A stretch of 42,108 nucleotides of DNA from Desulfobulbaceae bacterium (lineage in GTDB: Bacteria; Desulfobacterota; Desulfobulbia; Desulfobulbales; Desulfocapsaceae), in the NCBI GenBank assembly GCA_024640625.1, contig JAHEER010000026.1, positions 1-42,108 on the forward strand, read 5' to 3'. Below the pieces are notes generated by a model. That model saw only the letters and a program-made list of their open reading frames with translations, was not told where the DNA came from and searched no databases. Positions 16,930 through 24,607 of the stretch are shown here, one piece after another (the stretch's first letter is position 1; each line of letters opens with the position of its first letter). The position numbers and the translations under genes were made by a program.

Positions 16930-17709
16930 ATGATCAGTGGAACCCGGGAATGGGCGGTAGCCGAAATCAACTGCAGTGTAGGTTGTCCCCACGCGTGCCG
17001 CTATTGTTATGCCCGGGTGGCCGCGCTGAAAAAGGGTCTCATCGATTCCGTCTCGGACTGGTCCCAAACCCGGACCCTTGACGCTGAAGTTGAGGCCAGC
17101 CGGCCCTTGTATGGGGGCCAGGTGATGTTTCCGACGGCTCACGATATCGTCGAGGACAATCTGGAAGAAGTGCTGCAGGTGATGAGCCGCCTGCTGGAGG
17201 CCGGCAATAAGATACTAATCGTCTCCAAACCCTCGAGCTTCTGTATCGAACAGATTTGCGATCGGTTCTCCAGGCAGCGGAGCCAGATCCTGTTCCGCTT
17301 TACCATCACCAGCAGGAACAGCGACATTCTGCGTTTCTGGGAACCGGGCGCCCCTACCTACCAGGAGCGCTTTGAGAGTTTGCGGCTGGCTTTTGACAGA
17401 GGGTTTCAAACCTCGGTCAGCATCGAGCCGATGCTGGACCTCGAAGATGTCCAGGGGATGATAGAGGAGATCGAATCGTATGTCAGCCACTCGATCTGGA
17501 TCGGCAAGCTGAATCGGATCGAAGAGCGGGTGCAGATCGTCTCCTCCGAGGCCGCCGCCGAGGTCGAGCGTATCCGCCACGAGCAAAAGGACCAAAACAT
17601 CATTGACCTCTATGAGGCATTGCAGGAGCGTCCGCTGGTAAGATGGAAAGAGTCCATTAAACTGGTCGTCGGACTCCCTCTCGCCACCGAGAGTGGACTC
17701 GATATCTAA
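16930..17709 (+). CDS. Radical SAM protein, SplB/DUF5131-like
   Basis: A 259-residue radical SAM protein. The cluster motif CPHACRYC (C19, C23, C26, Cx3Cx2C) near the N-terminus would bind the 4Fe-4S cluster that cleaves S-adenosylmethionine. Downstream are strand-like regions KILIVSKPSSF, LFRFTITSRNSDILRFWEPG and FQTSVSIEPMLD, the layout of SPL-type and DUF5131-type radical SAM proteins. No SPASM or other C-terminal Fe-S domain is present. Starts at ATG 16930 or GTG 16924; there is no clear ribosome binding site. It begins 21 bases after rph and ends 11 bases before the PNPOx-like gene. The substrate is unknown. Confidence 0.8.
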   Translation: MISGTREWAVAEINCSVGCPHACRYCYARVAALKKGLIDSVSDWSQTRTLDAEVEASRPLYGGQVMFPTAHDIVEDNLEEVLQVMSRLLEAGNKILIVSKPSSFCIEQICDRFSRQRSQILFRFTITSRNSDILRFWEPGAPTYQERFESLRLAFDRGFQTSVSIEPMLDLEDVQGMIEEIESYVSHSIWIGKLNRIEERVQIVSSEAAAEVERIRHEQKDQNIIDLYEALQERPLVRWKESIKLVVGLPLATESGLDI

Positions 17710-17720
17710 CGAGGCAGAAC

Positions 17721-18320
17721 ATGAGAAAAAGACAACATGAAATCACCAGCAGGGATAAAGTGGATGTGATTCTGCGGCGCTGCCGGGTGGGCAGGATAGC
17801 TACCCACGGTGCTGACGGATACCCCTACATTATCCCGCTGAACTATGTCTACCATGACGGCTCCATTTATTTTCACTGCGCCCGATCAGGAGAAAAACTT
17901 GACAATCTGAAGCGCGATTCCCGGGTATGTTTCGAGGTGGATATTCCGCTTGCCTATCTCGATCTCGACTATTATGGTGAGAACCCTGAGAGCTGTGGGG
18001 TGACGCAGTTTTATCACAGTGTCGTCATTCGGGGCCGAGCTGAGATCGTCAGGGACATCGACGAAAAAACGGCGGCACTCGAGGCCCTGGTGGCGAGTCA
18101 TGAGCCCGAGGGCCGCACATTCCGGAACATCACCGCGGACACCAAAGCGGTTGGCCTCTGCGAAGTGGTGGCGGTGAGAATAGAGAGGATCAGCGGCAAA
18201 AGCGGGCTGGCCCAGAAGAAAAGTGATGAGGAAAAGAAGGCGCTCAGCACCTTCCTGAAACACAGGGACCTGCCCGGCGACGCCGAAACAGCGGCTCTCA
18301 TCATTGGTAAAGAGAAGTAG
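17721..18320 (+). CDS. PNPOx-like FMN-binding protein, NimA type
   Basis: A 199-residue split-barrel flavoprotein of the pyridoxamine 5'-phosphate oxidase-like superfamily. The N-terminal strands GRIATHGADGYPYIIPLNYVY and IYFHCARSGEKLDNLKRD match NimA-like members that bind FMN, with the Ser/Lys-bearing loop SGEKLDNL contacting flavin. The central strand FYHSVVIRGRAEIV is also typical. It lies 11 bases after the radical SAM gene and 42 bases before the chosen start of glyA. The reaction catalysed is not predictable from sequence; family members reduce or sequester varied substrates. Confidence 0.85.
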   Translation: MRKRQHEITSRDKVDVILRRCRVGRIATHGADGYPYIIPLNYVYHDGSIYFHCARSGEKLDNLKRDSRVCFEVDIPLAYLDLDYYGENPESCGVTQFYHSVVIRGRAEIVRDIDEKTAALEALVASHEPEGRTFRNITADTKAVGLCEVVAVRIERISGKSGLAQKKSDEEKKALSTFLKHRDLPGDAETAALIIGKEK

Positions 18321-18348
18321 AACAGATTGGATTGAGTGGAACCTGAGC

Positions 18349-18354
18349 GGAGGG
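18349..18354 (+). promoter_or_regulatory. Ribosome binding site supporting a TTG start of glyA
   Basis: GGAGGG at 18349-18354 lies eight bases before TTG 18363, in the glyA frame. An upstream in-frame GTG at 18336 has no comparable site. This site decides the start given for glyA. Confidence 0.5.
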
Positions 18355-18362
18355 AGAGGGAG

Positions 18363-19607
18363 TTGGAAGCTATCAAGTCAACGGACAGCGAGATATTCGG
18401 ACTAATCAGGCGAGAGGAACAACGGCAGTGCGACAAAATCAGGCTGATTGCCTCGGAAAATTACGTTTCAGCCGCAGTGCTTCAGGCCACCGGTACGATT
18501 CTGACCAATAAATACTCGGAGGGATACGCCGGTAAGCGTTATTACGAGGGCCAGCAGATCATCGACCAGATCGAGTGTCTGGCCATCGAACGGGCCCGCG
18601 CACTGTTCGGGGCAGAGCATGTAAATGTCCAACCCTATTCCGGCTCACCCGCGAATATGGCAGTGTATCTGGCTTTTCTGAATCCCGGCGATACCATCCT
18701 GGGCATGGCCCTGCCCCATGGCGGTCACCTGACCCATGGAGCCAAAGTCAGTATCTCGGGAAAATATTTCCAGGCCGAGTCCTATGAGCTGAACCGGGAG
18801 ACCGGCCTGATCGACTATGACGCCATTCGTGAAAAGGCGCTTTCCTGTCGGCCGAAAATGGTCATAGCCGGTCACTCGGCCTATCCCCGTCATATCGATT
18901 TCGCCCGATTCAGAGCCATTGCCGATGAGTGTGGGGCATTGCTCATGATTGACATGGCGCACTTCGCCGGCCTGGTGGCCGGCGGTGTCCACCCTTCACC
19001 CATACCTTTCGCCGATGTGGTTACCACTACCACCCACAAGTCCCTGCGTGGCCCCAGGGGCGCGATGATACTCTGTAAGGAGCAGTTTGGCGAGGCAATT
19101 GACAAGGCTGTTTTCCCGGGCCTGCAGGGGGGGCCGCACAACCACACCACGGCGGCCATGGCCGTAGCTTTTAAGGAGGCAGACAGCGAGGAGTTCAGAA
19201 ACTATGCCCGCCAGGTAGTTGAAAACGGTCGCACCCTCGCTGAGACGTTGCACAGTAATGGTTTCGATCTGATTACCGGGGGGACTGACAACCATCTTTT
19301 GCTGGTCGATCTCACCAGCAAGAATATTGGCGGCAAACCAGCAGCCAAAGCTCTTGACCAGGCTGGTATCGTCGTCAACTACAACGCCATACCATTCGAT
19401 CCGCGTAAGCCTGGCAACCCCAGCGGCATCAGGCTTGGCACTGCGGCGGTGACCTCCCGCGGTTTCGGGGAGAGGGAGATGACCCAGGTTGGCGAGTGGA
19501 TTAACGCGGTAGTTTCTGACCCGGAGAACCAATCCCTGCTGGCCGATATCGCCGAAAATGTCGCCGACTACTGCAGGGACTATCCGCCGCCTGGCATCAA
19601 CGTCTAA
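18363..19607 (+). CDS. glyA: Serine hydroxymethyltransferase
   Basis: A 414-residue PLP enzyme that interconverts serine and tetrahydrofolate with glycine and methylene-tetrahydrofolate. Typical motifs are LIASENYVSAAVLQATG, NKYSEGYAGKRYYEG, the PLP-lysine region VTTTTHKSLRGPRGA and GLQGGPHNHTTAA. The N-terminus chosen is TTG 18363 (EAIKSTDSEIFGLI), which fits the family and has GGAGGG upstream; GTG 18336 would add nine charged residues. It is the last gene of the plus-strand run and meets a convergent gene 18 bases later. The family call is secure, the start less so. Confidence 0.96.
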   Translation: MEAIKSTDSEIFGLIRREEQRQCDKIRLIASENYVSAAVLQATGTILTNKYSEGYAGKRYYEGQQIIDQIECLAIERARALFGAEHVNVQPYSGSPANMAVYLAFLNPGDTILGMALPHGGHLTHGAKVSISGKYFQAESYELNRETGLIDYDAIREKALSCRPKMVIAGHSAYPRHIDFARFRAIADECGALLMIDMAHFAGLVAGGVHPSPIPFADVVTTTTHKSLRGPRGAMILCKEQFGEAIDKAVFPGLQGGPHNHTTAAMAVAFKEADSEEFRNYARQVVENGRTLAETLHSNGFDLITGGTDNHLLLVDLTSKNIGGKPAAKALDQAGIVVNYNAIPFDPRKPGNPSGIRLGTAAVTSRGFGEREMTQVGEWINAVVSDPENQSLLADIAENVADYCRDYPPPGINV

Positions 19608-19625
19608 CCGCCGTGGTGACGGTGC

Positions 19626-19853
19626 TCAGGCCTGGGGCAGCGGCGCGGTCGCTTTCAACCTGCTGATGATGACAAAGGCCAGGGCGGCACGCTCGTTTCT
19701 AGTCAAATCCTGCTCCAACTTCTCCAGCGCAGCCTGTATCTTTGCAGAAGATCCGGGTTCCTGCTCGGTCAAGCGCCAGGCCTCGGCCATCTGCTGCTCA
19801 TTGATGCAGTGAACCGACTTGCCACCCATCAGGGGTATGGTGTCATGTGCCAC
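19626..19853 (-). CDS. Small hypothetical protein overlapping the IscA-like gene
   Basis: A 75-residue protein, mostly helical and charged after about residue 20 (EAWRLTEQE, then ALEKLEQDLTRNERAALAFV). I recognise no family. Its ATG at 19853 lies inside the last codons of the IscA-like gene, an 11-base overlap that suggests translational coupling. An internal Met at residue 9 (19829) would avoid the overlap. It may be a partner of the IscA-like protein, but nothing in the sequence shows this. Confidence 0.55.
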   Translation of the reverse strand: MAHDTIPLMGGKSVHCINEQQMAEAWRLTEQEPGSSAKIQAALEKLEQDLTRNERAALAFVIISRLKATAPLPQA

Positions 19854-20205
19854 AGCTCATCACCCCCTTGTCCAGTTCAGGAAATCCGGCGAGGCCGAAA
19901 CTGGCCCCGCAGCCGCAGGAAGACTCATTGCTGGCGTTGTTGAAACGAAAACCGGCGGTAATCAAGTCGTCGGAATAGTCGATGACGAGCCCCAGGAGAT
20001 AGGGGATCGATTCAATATTGGAAACGATATCGATCCCGTTGTGGCTCTCAAGCACTTTTTCATCGCTGTCCATCTCCGAGTCGAGCTCGGCATCGTAGGT
20101 CATCCCGGCGCAGCCCCCGGTTTTGACGATTACCCGCAGGAATTTACCCTCTCCGGCTCCCTGGGTGCGAAGCATTTTCTCTGCATTTTCAGTGATATTT
20201 ACCAT
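19843..20205 (-). CDS. IscA/HesB/ErpA-type iron-sulfur cluster assembly protein
   Basis: A 120-residue A-type carrier for Fe-S clusters. The three conserved Cys are C32 (KTGGCAGMTY) and C97, C99 (SSCGCGASF). The C-terminus is longer than in IscA and holds another Cys near residue 118. The usual LG/IDY middle region is present. A-type proteins bind and hand over 2Fe-2S or 4Fe-4S clusters. The gene lies divergent from the TRAP operon and overlaps the small downstream gene. Confidence 0.9.
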   Translation of the reverse strand: MVNITENAEKMLRTQGAGEGKFLRVIVKTGGCAGMTYDAELDSEMDSDEKVLESHNGIDIVSNIESIPYLLGLVIDYSDDLITAGFRFNNASNESSCGCGASFGLAGFPELDKGVMSCGT

Positions 20206-20245
20206 AATGATTCACGTTCATGAGGTGCATTGGTTATCTTAGTTT

Positions 20246-20273
20246 TTGTACCACTTTGTCGTACCCATATAAT
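20246..20273 (+). promoter_or_regulatory. Sigma70-type promoter upstream of the TRAP operon
   Basis: TTGTAC (20246-20251), a 16-base spacer and TATAAT (20268-20273) form a good sigma70-type promoter reading toward dctP. It would give a leader of about 215 bases. An A/T-symmetric -10 also allows some reading on the other strand. Confidence 0.5.
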
Positions 20274-20493
20274 ATGGCAGATTTTAAAAAGGGAAAGGTC
20301 TGTCTGTCAGGAAAAAAAGATACTGCGGAAAACCTCAACCGAAATCGTCAAATCAGCCAAAGCAATTGATTATCAAAGCCAATTATGTTAAGTGGAGTCC
20401 GATGGCAGTATGCATTCAACTGCTGTTGTCTTCCTGTACCACCCAGGGATGTAACCCTTCCACCATCCATTTTCTGAGGAGAGGAGTGCCGTT

Positions 20494-21531
20494 ATGAAAA
20501 AGCTGTTAGTCGTGTTGTTGATCTCCCTGTTGTGTCTGCCTGGACTCGTGTCGGGTGCCGAGAAAGAAGATCCCCTGGCCGCCTGGAAACCAAAATTCGA
20601 TCCCAGTGGGGCAGAATTTACCTATATTCTGTCCAATATTTCCCATCCCGTGATTGAGGGTGTTGCCGTCGGCTACAAGATCCGCGATAAGGTCTGGGAA
20701 AAAACCAACGGTCGCCTCTATGTAGACTACCGGCCGCTGGCGCAGCTTGGCGGCGAGAAGGATGTGATTTCCAAGTTGAAGCTCGGCGCAGTGCACGGTA
20801 TGCTCAGCTCGTCAGTGGCGGCCGCCAACGTTGCCGATCGACTTGGAGTGGTGAATCTTCCCTACGTGGTTGATACCTTTGACAAGCTCGATACCTTCAG
20901 GAACGATGCCGATCTCTGGAAGCCGTTTTCCGAGGCGGCCTTGCAGAGCGGTATCGTGGTTGCCGACGTAACCGGTTATGGGCCCTACGGCTGGGCCACA
21001 ACCACACCGGTGAAATCGATCGCCGATGCCAAGGGCGTCAATTTCCGTATTGCCGAGGCGCCGGTAAACACCGATTCCTACAAGGCCTGGGGGCTTAAAT
21101 TTACGGTCATGCCCTGGCCGGACGTGCCGCAAGCCCTGCAGACCGGCGTGATCAACGGTCTCGATCACACGGCGATCGTCTGCAACATCACCAAAAAGTT
21201 CACCATTGCCAAATCGTTCACCCAGTTGAACTATGCCCAGGGTCTGTTCGTTCATTTGATCAACAAGCGCTGGCTCGACAAGCTCCCCGAAGATCTGCGG
21301 GCCGCCTTCCTCGAGGTAGTTGCCGAAGAGAGTGCGGCTACCCGCGCTGCCACCAGAGAGCAGCATGATGTGCAGGTGGCTGCGGCCAAGGAAGCCGGGG
21401 TCGAGTTCATAGAGCTGCCCGACGCAGAAATTGCCGAGCTCAAGAAGATGGCCGAGCCGGTCCTGCAAAAATGGGGAGAAAAGATTGGCCCCGAATATTT
21501 GGCTACGGTGAGGCAGAAACTGGGTAATTAA
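20494..21531 (+). CDS. dctP: TRAP transporter substrate-binding protein DctP
   Basis: A 345-residue exported receptor of a TRAP transporter, which binds an organic acid in the periplasm for sodium-driven uptake. A Sec signal peptide covers about residues 1-21 (KKLLVVLLISLLCLPGLVSGA). The mature part has the DctP fold, with strands and the region GVNFRIAEAPVNTDSYKAWG and the Arg that contacts the substrate carboxylate in NFRIAEAP. ATG 20494 follows GAGGAGAGGAG. An intrinsic terminator separates it from dctQ, so it may be made in excess of the membrane subunits. Substrate cannot be named. Confidence 0.9.
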   Translation: MKKLLVVLLISLLCLPGLVSGAEKEDPLAAWKPKFDPSGAEFTYILSNISHPVIEGVAVGYKIRDKVWEKTNGRLYVDYRPLAQLGGEKDVISKLKLGAVHGMLSSSVAAANVADRLGVVNLPYVVDTFDKLDTFRNDADLWKPFSEAALQSGIVVADVTGYGPYGWATTTPVKSIADAKGVNFRIAEAPVNTDSYKAWGLKFTVMPWPDVPQALQTGVINGLDHTAIVCNITKKFTIAKSFTQLNYAQGLFVHLINKRWLDKLPEDLRAAFLEVVAEESAATRAATREQHDVQVAAAKEAGVEFIELPDAEIAELKKMAEPVLQKWGEKIGPEYLATVRQKLGN

Positions 21532-21565
21532 ATAGTATCCCAGTTGCCTGAAGCCAATTTTTTAT

Positions 21566-21600
21566 GGTCGGAGAAGAAAGCTTCTCCGACCTTTTTCTTT
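21566..21600 (+). terminator. Intrinsic terminator between dctP and dctQ
   Basis: GGTCGGAGAAG (21566-21576) pairs with CTTCTCCGACC (21581-21591), an 11-bp perfect stem with a four-base loop, followed by TTTTTCTTTG. It stands in the 76-base gap before dctQ. Partial read-through would explain more receptor than permease. Confidence 0.8.
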
Positions 21601-21607
21601 GTTTTAG

Positions 21608-22123
21608 ATGAAATTATTCAGAAAAACATTCAGAGCGGTTGACCGCTCCTTTCAATTTTTTGAGGAATGGTCGCTGTTCATCGCCGTCAGCGTAGCGCTC
21701 CTGACGGCCATGGCCAATGTCGTACTGCGCAAAACAACCGCCAATTACAGCCTCTACTGGTCGGATGAGGTGGTACGCAAGGTCATCTTCTTCTCGACCT
21801 ACATCGGCTGCGTGGCGGCCATCAGGAGCCGGTCACTGATCCGCATTGATGCCTTGCCGCAGATATTCACCTTTTTAAAAAAGCCGCTGGCGATTATTTC
21901 TCATCTGGGCGTGCTCATCTTTGCGGGAATCATGATTTATCTTGGCTTGGAGATGACCATGATGATGTACCAGGACGAATATGCCAGGACGGCGACGCTG
22001 CGCCTGCCGGAATGGCCGTTTTATGCGGTTCTGCCGCTGATGGGCATTATGATGATGGTCAGAACTCTGATTACGATCTGGGAAGATATCGTCGATCGCG
22101 AGGAAATAACGGGAGATAATTGA
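21608..22123 (+). CDS. dctQ: TRAP transporter small permease DctQ
   Basis: A 171-residue membrane protein with four predicted helices (about residues 18-38, 50-72, 88-110 and 135-156), as in DctQ small subunits. The stretch YWSDEVVRKVIFFSTYIGCVAAIR matches the family's conserved W-E/DEVxR region. It is the small partner of DctM, which follows three bases later. The transporter takes up an unknown acid. Confidence 0.88.
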   Translation: MKLFRKTFRAVDRSFQFFEEWSLFIAVSVALLTAMANVVLRKTTANYSLYWSDEVVRKVIFFSTYIGCVAAIRSRSLIRIDALPQIFTFLKKPLAIISHLGVLIFAGIMIYLGLEMTMMMYQDEYARTATLRLPEWPFYAVLPLMGIMMMVRTLITIWEDIVDREEITGDN

Positions 22124-22126
22124 CAG

Positions 22127-23413
22127 ATGGACAGCAGTTATCTCCTGATATTGGCCATCCTGCTCGGCTGCCTGGCATCGACAATCCCGGTTTTTATCGC
22201 CCTTTTCTTCACCGGCATGTTCGGTCTTGTCTACCTGATCGGCATTGACCCGCAGATCGTCATCGAAGTCCTCTACCGCAGCATGGACAAATTCGCCCTG
22301 ATAGTGGTCCTTTTCTTCGTTCTCTGCGGCAATATCATGACCACTGGGTCCATTGTTGAAAAGCTTATCAAAACGGCAAATGTCTTTGTCGGTTTCCTGC
22401 CCGGCGGCCTTGCCATGGCAGGGGTTATCGCCTGCGGTTTTTTTGGCGCCATCTCCGGTTCGACTGTGGCCACGGTGGTGGCCATTGGCAGCTTTATGAT
22501 TCCGGCGCTGATTGAGAACGACTACGATGAAAAATTTTCGGTCGGCCTGATGACCACGGCGCCCATCCTTGGCGTCATCGTTCCCCCCTCCATTGCCATG
22601 ATTCTCTATGCAATGGTCAGCAATGATCAGTTGGAAGCGCTCTTTCTTACCGGTTTCATCCCCGGTCTGACCATTATTGTGGCGATGAGCCTCTATGCCT
22701 ACGTGTATTGCAAGAGAATGGGAATGACCCGTCGTCCGCGGCCTTCCTTGTCTGAAGTTATCGCGGTATTGAAAGAATCCATCTGGGCGCTTTTTCTACC
22801 GATTCTGATCTTTGGCGGTATCTATTCCGGTCTGTTTACTGCCAATGAGGCTGCCGTTGTCGCTTGTTTTTACGCGTTGTTTGTCGAAACCTGTATCCAT
22901 CGGGACATGAAATTCCGCTCGGTGAAACGGGTTGTCGTCCAGTCGGCGATCACCTCATCAACGTTGCTGGTTATTGTCGCCGGCGCTTCGGTGTTCGGCG
23001 AATATCTGACCTTTGAGCAGATCCCAGGCAAAATAGCCACTGTGGTGGTGGAGAATATTTCCTCACCCTGGGTGTTTCTGCTCTCGGTGAACATTTTGTT
23101 GCTGATTATCGGCATGTTCATGGACATCATTTCGGCAACCCTTATTCTCACCCCGATATTTCTGCCGCTGCTGGCCAAGTTTGGTATTGACACCATGCAT
23201 TTCGGTTTGTTGATGACCATCAATCTCGGCATCGGTTACTGCACGCCGCCGCTGGGGGTCAGCCTTTACATTTCCGGAGCGACGGTGGATAGAAACATCG
23301 TCTATGTCTCCAAGGCGGTGGTTCCCTTTATATTGATACAGGTGGGAATTCTTCTGATAATGACCTTCTGGCCCGATCTGGTGCTGCTGCTGCCCAGATT
23401 GGTGTATGGATAA
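22127..23413 (+). CDS. dctM: TRAP transporter large permease DctM
   Basis: A 428-residue polytopic membrane protein with about 12 hydrophobic helices. The family's glycine-rich motifs are present: GAISGSTVATVVAIGSFM, PPSIAMILYAM and NLGIGYCTPPLGV. DctM carries the transported acid and the coupling ions. The start follows the dctQ stop with three bases between, so the subunits are coupled. A UspA gene follows 49 bases downstream, an arrangement known for TRAP operons (TeaABC-TeaD). Confidence 0.95.
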   Translation: MDSSYLLILAILLGCLASTIPVFIALFFTGMFGLVYLIGIDPQIVIEVLYRSMDKFALIVVLFFVLCGNIMTTGSIVEKLIKTANVFVGFLPGGLAMAGVIACGFFGAISGSTVATVVAIGSFMIPALIENDYDEKFSVGLMTTAPILGVIVPPSIAMILYAMVSNDQLEALFLTGFIPGLTIIVAMSLYAYVYCKRMGMTRRPRPSLSEVIAVLKESIWALFLPILIFGGIYSGLFTANEAAVVACFYALFVETCIHRDMKFRSVKRVVVQSAITSSTLLVIVAGASVFGEYLTFEQIPGKIATVVVENISSPWVFLLSVNILLLIIGMFMDIISATLILTPIFLPLLAKFGIDTMHFGLLMTINLGIGYCTPPLGVSLYISGATVDRNIVYVSKAVVPFILIQVGILLIMTFWPDLVLLLPRLVYG

Positions 23414-23462
23414 GAAATGAGTACCCTGATAGTTTAACACATGGAACAGGAGAAACTTTGGT

Positions 23463-23891
23463 ATGGATCCCAAGATTCTTATACCGGTCAATGATTCGCC
23501 AACAGCCCGCGCTACCGTCTATTCGATCATATCATTGAAGGAAAGGTTTCCTAAGACCCTGACGCTGCTCTATGTCATAAGAAAGGATCTGCTCACCTAC
23601 AAGATGATCCCTGATATGCAGTTGGAGATGGTAAAAGAAAATGCCATGAAGGGGGGGCGGACCCTGCTTGATAAATACTGCGCTACTCTTATCGACGCGG
23701 GTTTTGAGCCGGAGATAATGCTGGAGTTCGGCACTCCCCAGGTGGTGATCTCTGAAATTGCCGAAAGAGACGGGTTCGATCTCCTGGTCATTGGCAGACA
23801 TGAGCGGGGAGGGCAGATCCGCAACGTGCTCTTCGGTTCGGTGGCCAGTTACGTACTGCACAATGTTTCCTGTCCCGTTTTATTGTTTTAA
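23463..23891 (+). CDS. UspA-family protein linked to a TRAP operon
   Basis: A 142-residue universal stress protein-like protein. The ATP-binding pattern GxxGxGxxxxxxGSVxxxV is partly present: the C-terminal region has IGRHERGGQIRNVLFGSVASYVLHNVSCPVLL, with His-Glu-Arg in place of the first Gly spacing. Similar proteins (TeaD) follow TRAP genes and adjust transport in response to adenine nucleotides, so this is the likely role here. It begins 49 bases after dctM with GGAGAAAC upstream. Direct evidence is only fold and position. Confidence 0.85.
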   Translation: MDPKILIPVNDSPTARATVYSIISLKERFPKTLTLLYVIRKDLLTYKMIPDMQLEMVKENAMKGGRTLLDKYCATLIDAGFEPEIMLEFGTPQVVISEIAERDGFDLLVIGRHERGGQIRNVLFGSVASYVLHNVSCPVLLF

Positions 23892-24012
23892 CGATCTTCG
23901 TCAACAAACTATTCCGGCTACTCTGCTGCATCTTAACAAGGGATGATTAAAATAGTCTACGGACGAAATATTAAAGCCGAAATACAGATCGAAACCATCG
24001 TACGAGGAATAT

Positions 24013-24222
24013 ATGGGACGAGACAAGCTGTCTGAACTGCGAGAGGAGTGGTACAGTGAATCCGACGAGAAGCCCGAAACCGTGGAAGAAGAAGTGGATG
24101 ACGAACTGCTGGCTCTGAACATTCTGTTCAAGTCACGCGGCGTCACCGTTGCCGGCGAGGACAGTGTCAAAGTGGAGTCCGATGATCCGGATGAAGATGC
24201 AGAATCCAGTAAAGAAAAGTAG
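24013..24222 (+). CDS. Small acidic hypothetical protein
   Basis: A 69-residue highly acidic protein, with Glu and Asp forming about a third of its residues and no Cys, signal peptide or membrane helix. ATG 24013 has CGAGGAA upstream at good spacing. I recognise no family. The sequence DDELLALNILFKSRGV is the only hydrophobic part and may be a short helix for binding a partner. It follows the UspA gene by 121 bases. Confidence 0.55.
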   Translation: MGRDKLSELREEWYSESDEKPETVEEEVDDELLALNILFKSRGVTVAGEDSVKVESDDPDEDAESSKEK

Positions 24223-24277
24223 ACCCAGATAAGCCTAGCAATTTCCGTTTAACAGCCCACCCAATTTTGCGAAGCGA

Positions 24278-24428
24278 TTGTGAATTGACTGTTTCTGCTG
24301 CGCTTCGGCCTTCTCAACATATCGTTGGAAAACCGACCGGATGACGGCCGCGTTGCGGCCTGTTGCGATCGGTAATCATTTCCAACGATATGTTGGGCCT
24401 TCACAATGCAGCCGCAGTCAATTCACAA
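24278..24428. repeat. Large imperfect inverted repeat, 151 bases
   Basis: Outer arms TTGTGAATTGACTG (24278-24291) and CAGTCAATTCACAA (24415-24428) are perfectly complementary. Inner arms CAACATATCGTTGGAAA (24315-24331) and the complement at 24379-24395 also match perfectly over 17 bases. At the centre GGCCGC (24346-24351) pairs with GCGGCC (24355-24360). One very long hairpin or cruciform could form. It lies between two convergent genes and looks like a small non-autonomous palindromic element. Confidence 0.75.
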
Positions 24429-24445
24429 CCGCTCAAAGAGAACTG

Positions 24446-24562
24446 ATTAAATAGTCTGGCAGGACACATGGAAAAGTGTCGCAGTGTGCATCAGCGAAAG
24501 ATCAGGCCGAAAGCGTAGCACACGAAGGCGCTTTTCCATGTGCCTCAGGCTCACGATTTAAT
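24446..24562. repeat. Second imperfect inverted repeat next to the first
   Basis: CACATGGAAAAG (24465-24476) pairs with CTTTTCCATGTG (24531-24542), and the flanking arms ATTAAAT (24446-24452) and ATTTAAT (24556-24562) also pair, with partial matches between. Inside, GTGTGC (24484-24489) pairs with GCACAC (24518-24523). It starts 18 bases after the first repeat and ends 46 bases before the cfa stop. No T-tract marks it as a terminator. Confidence 0.65.
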
Positions 24563-24607
24563 ACTCTGGTAAGCAGATATTTGCTTAAAACATCGGGGAT
24601 TGTTTAT

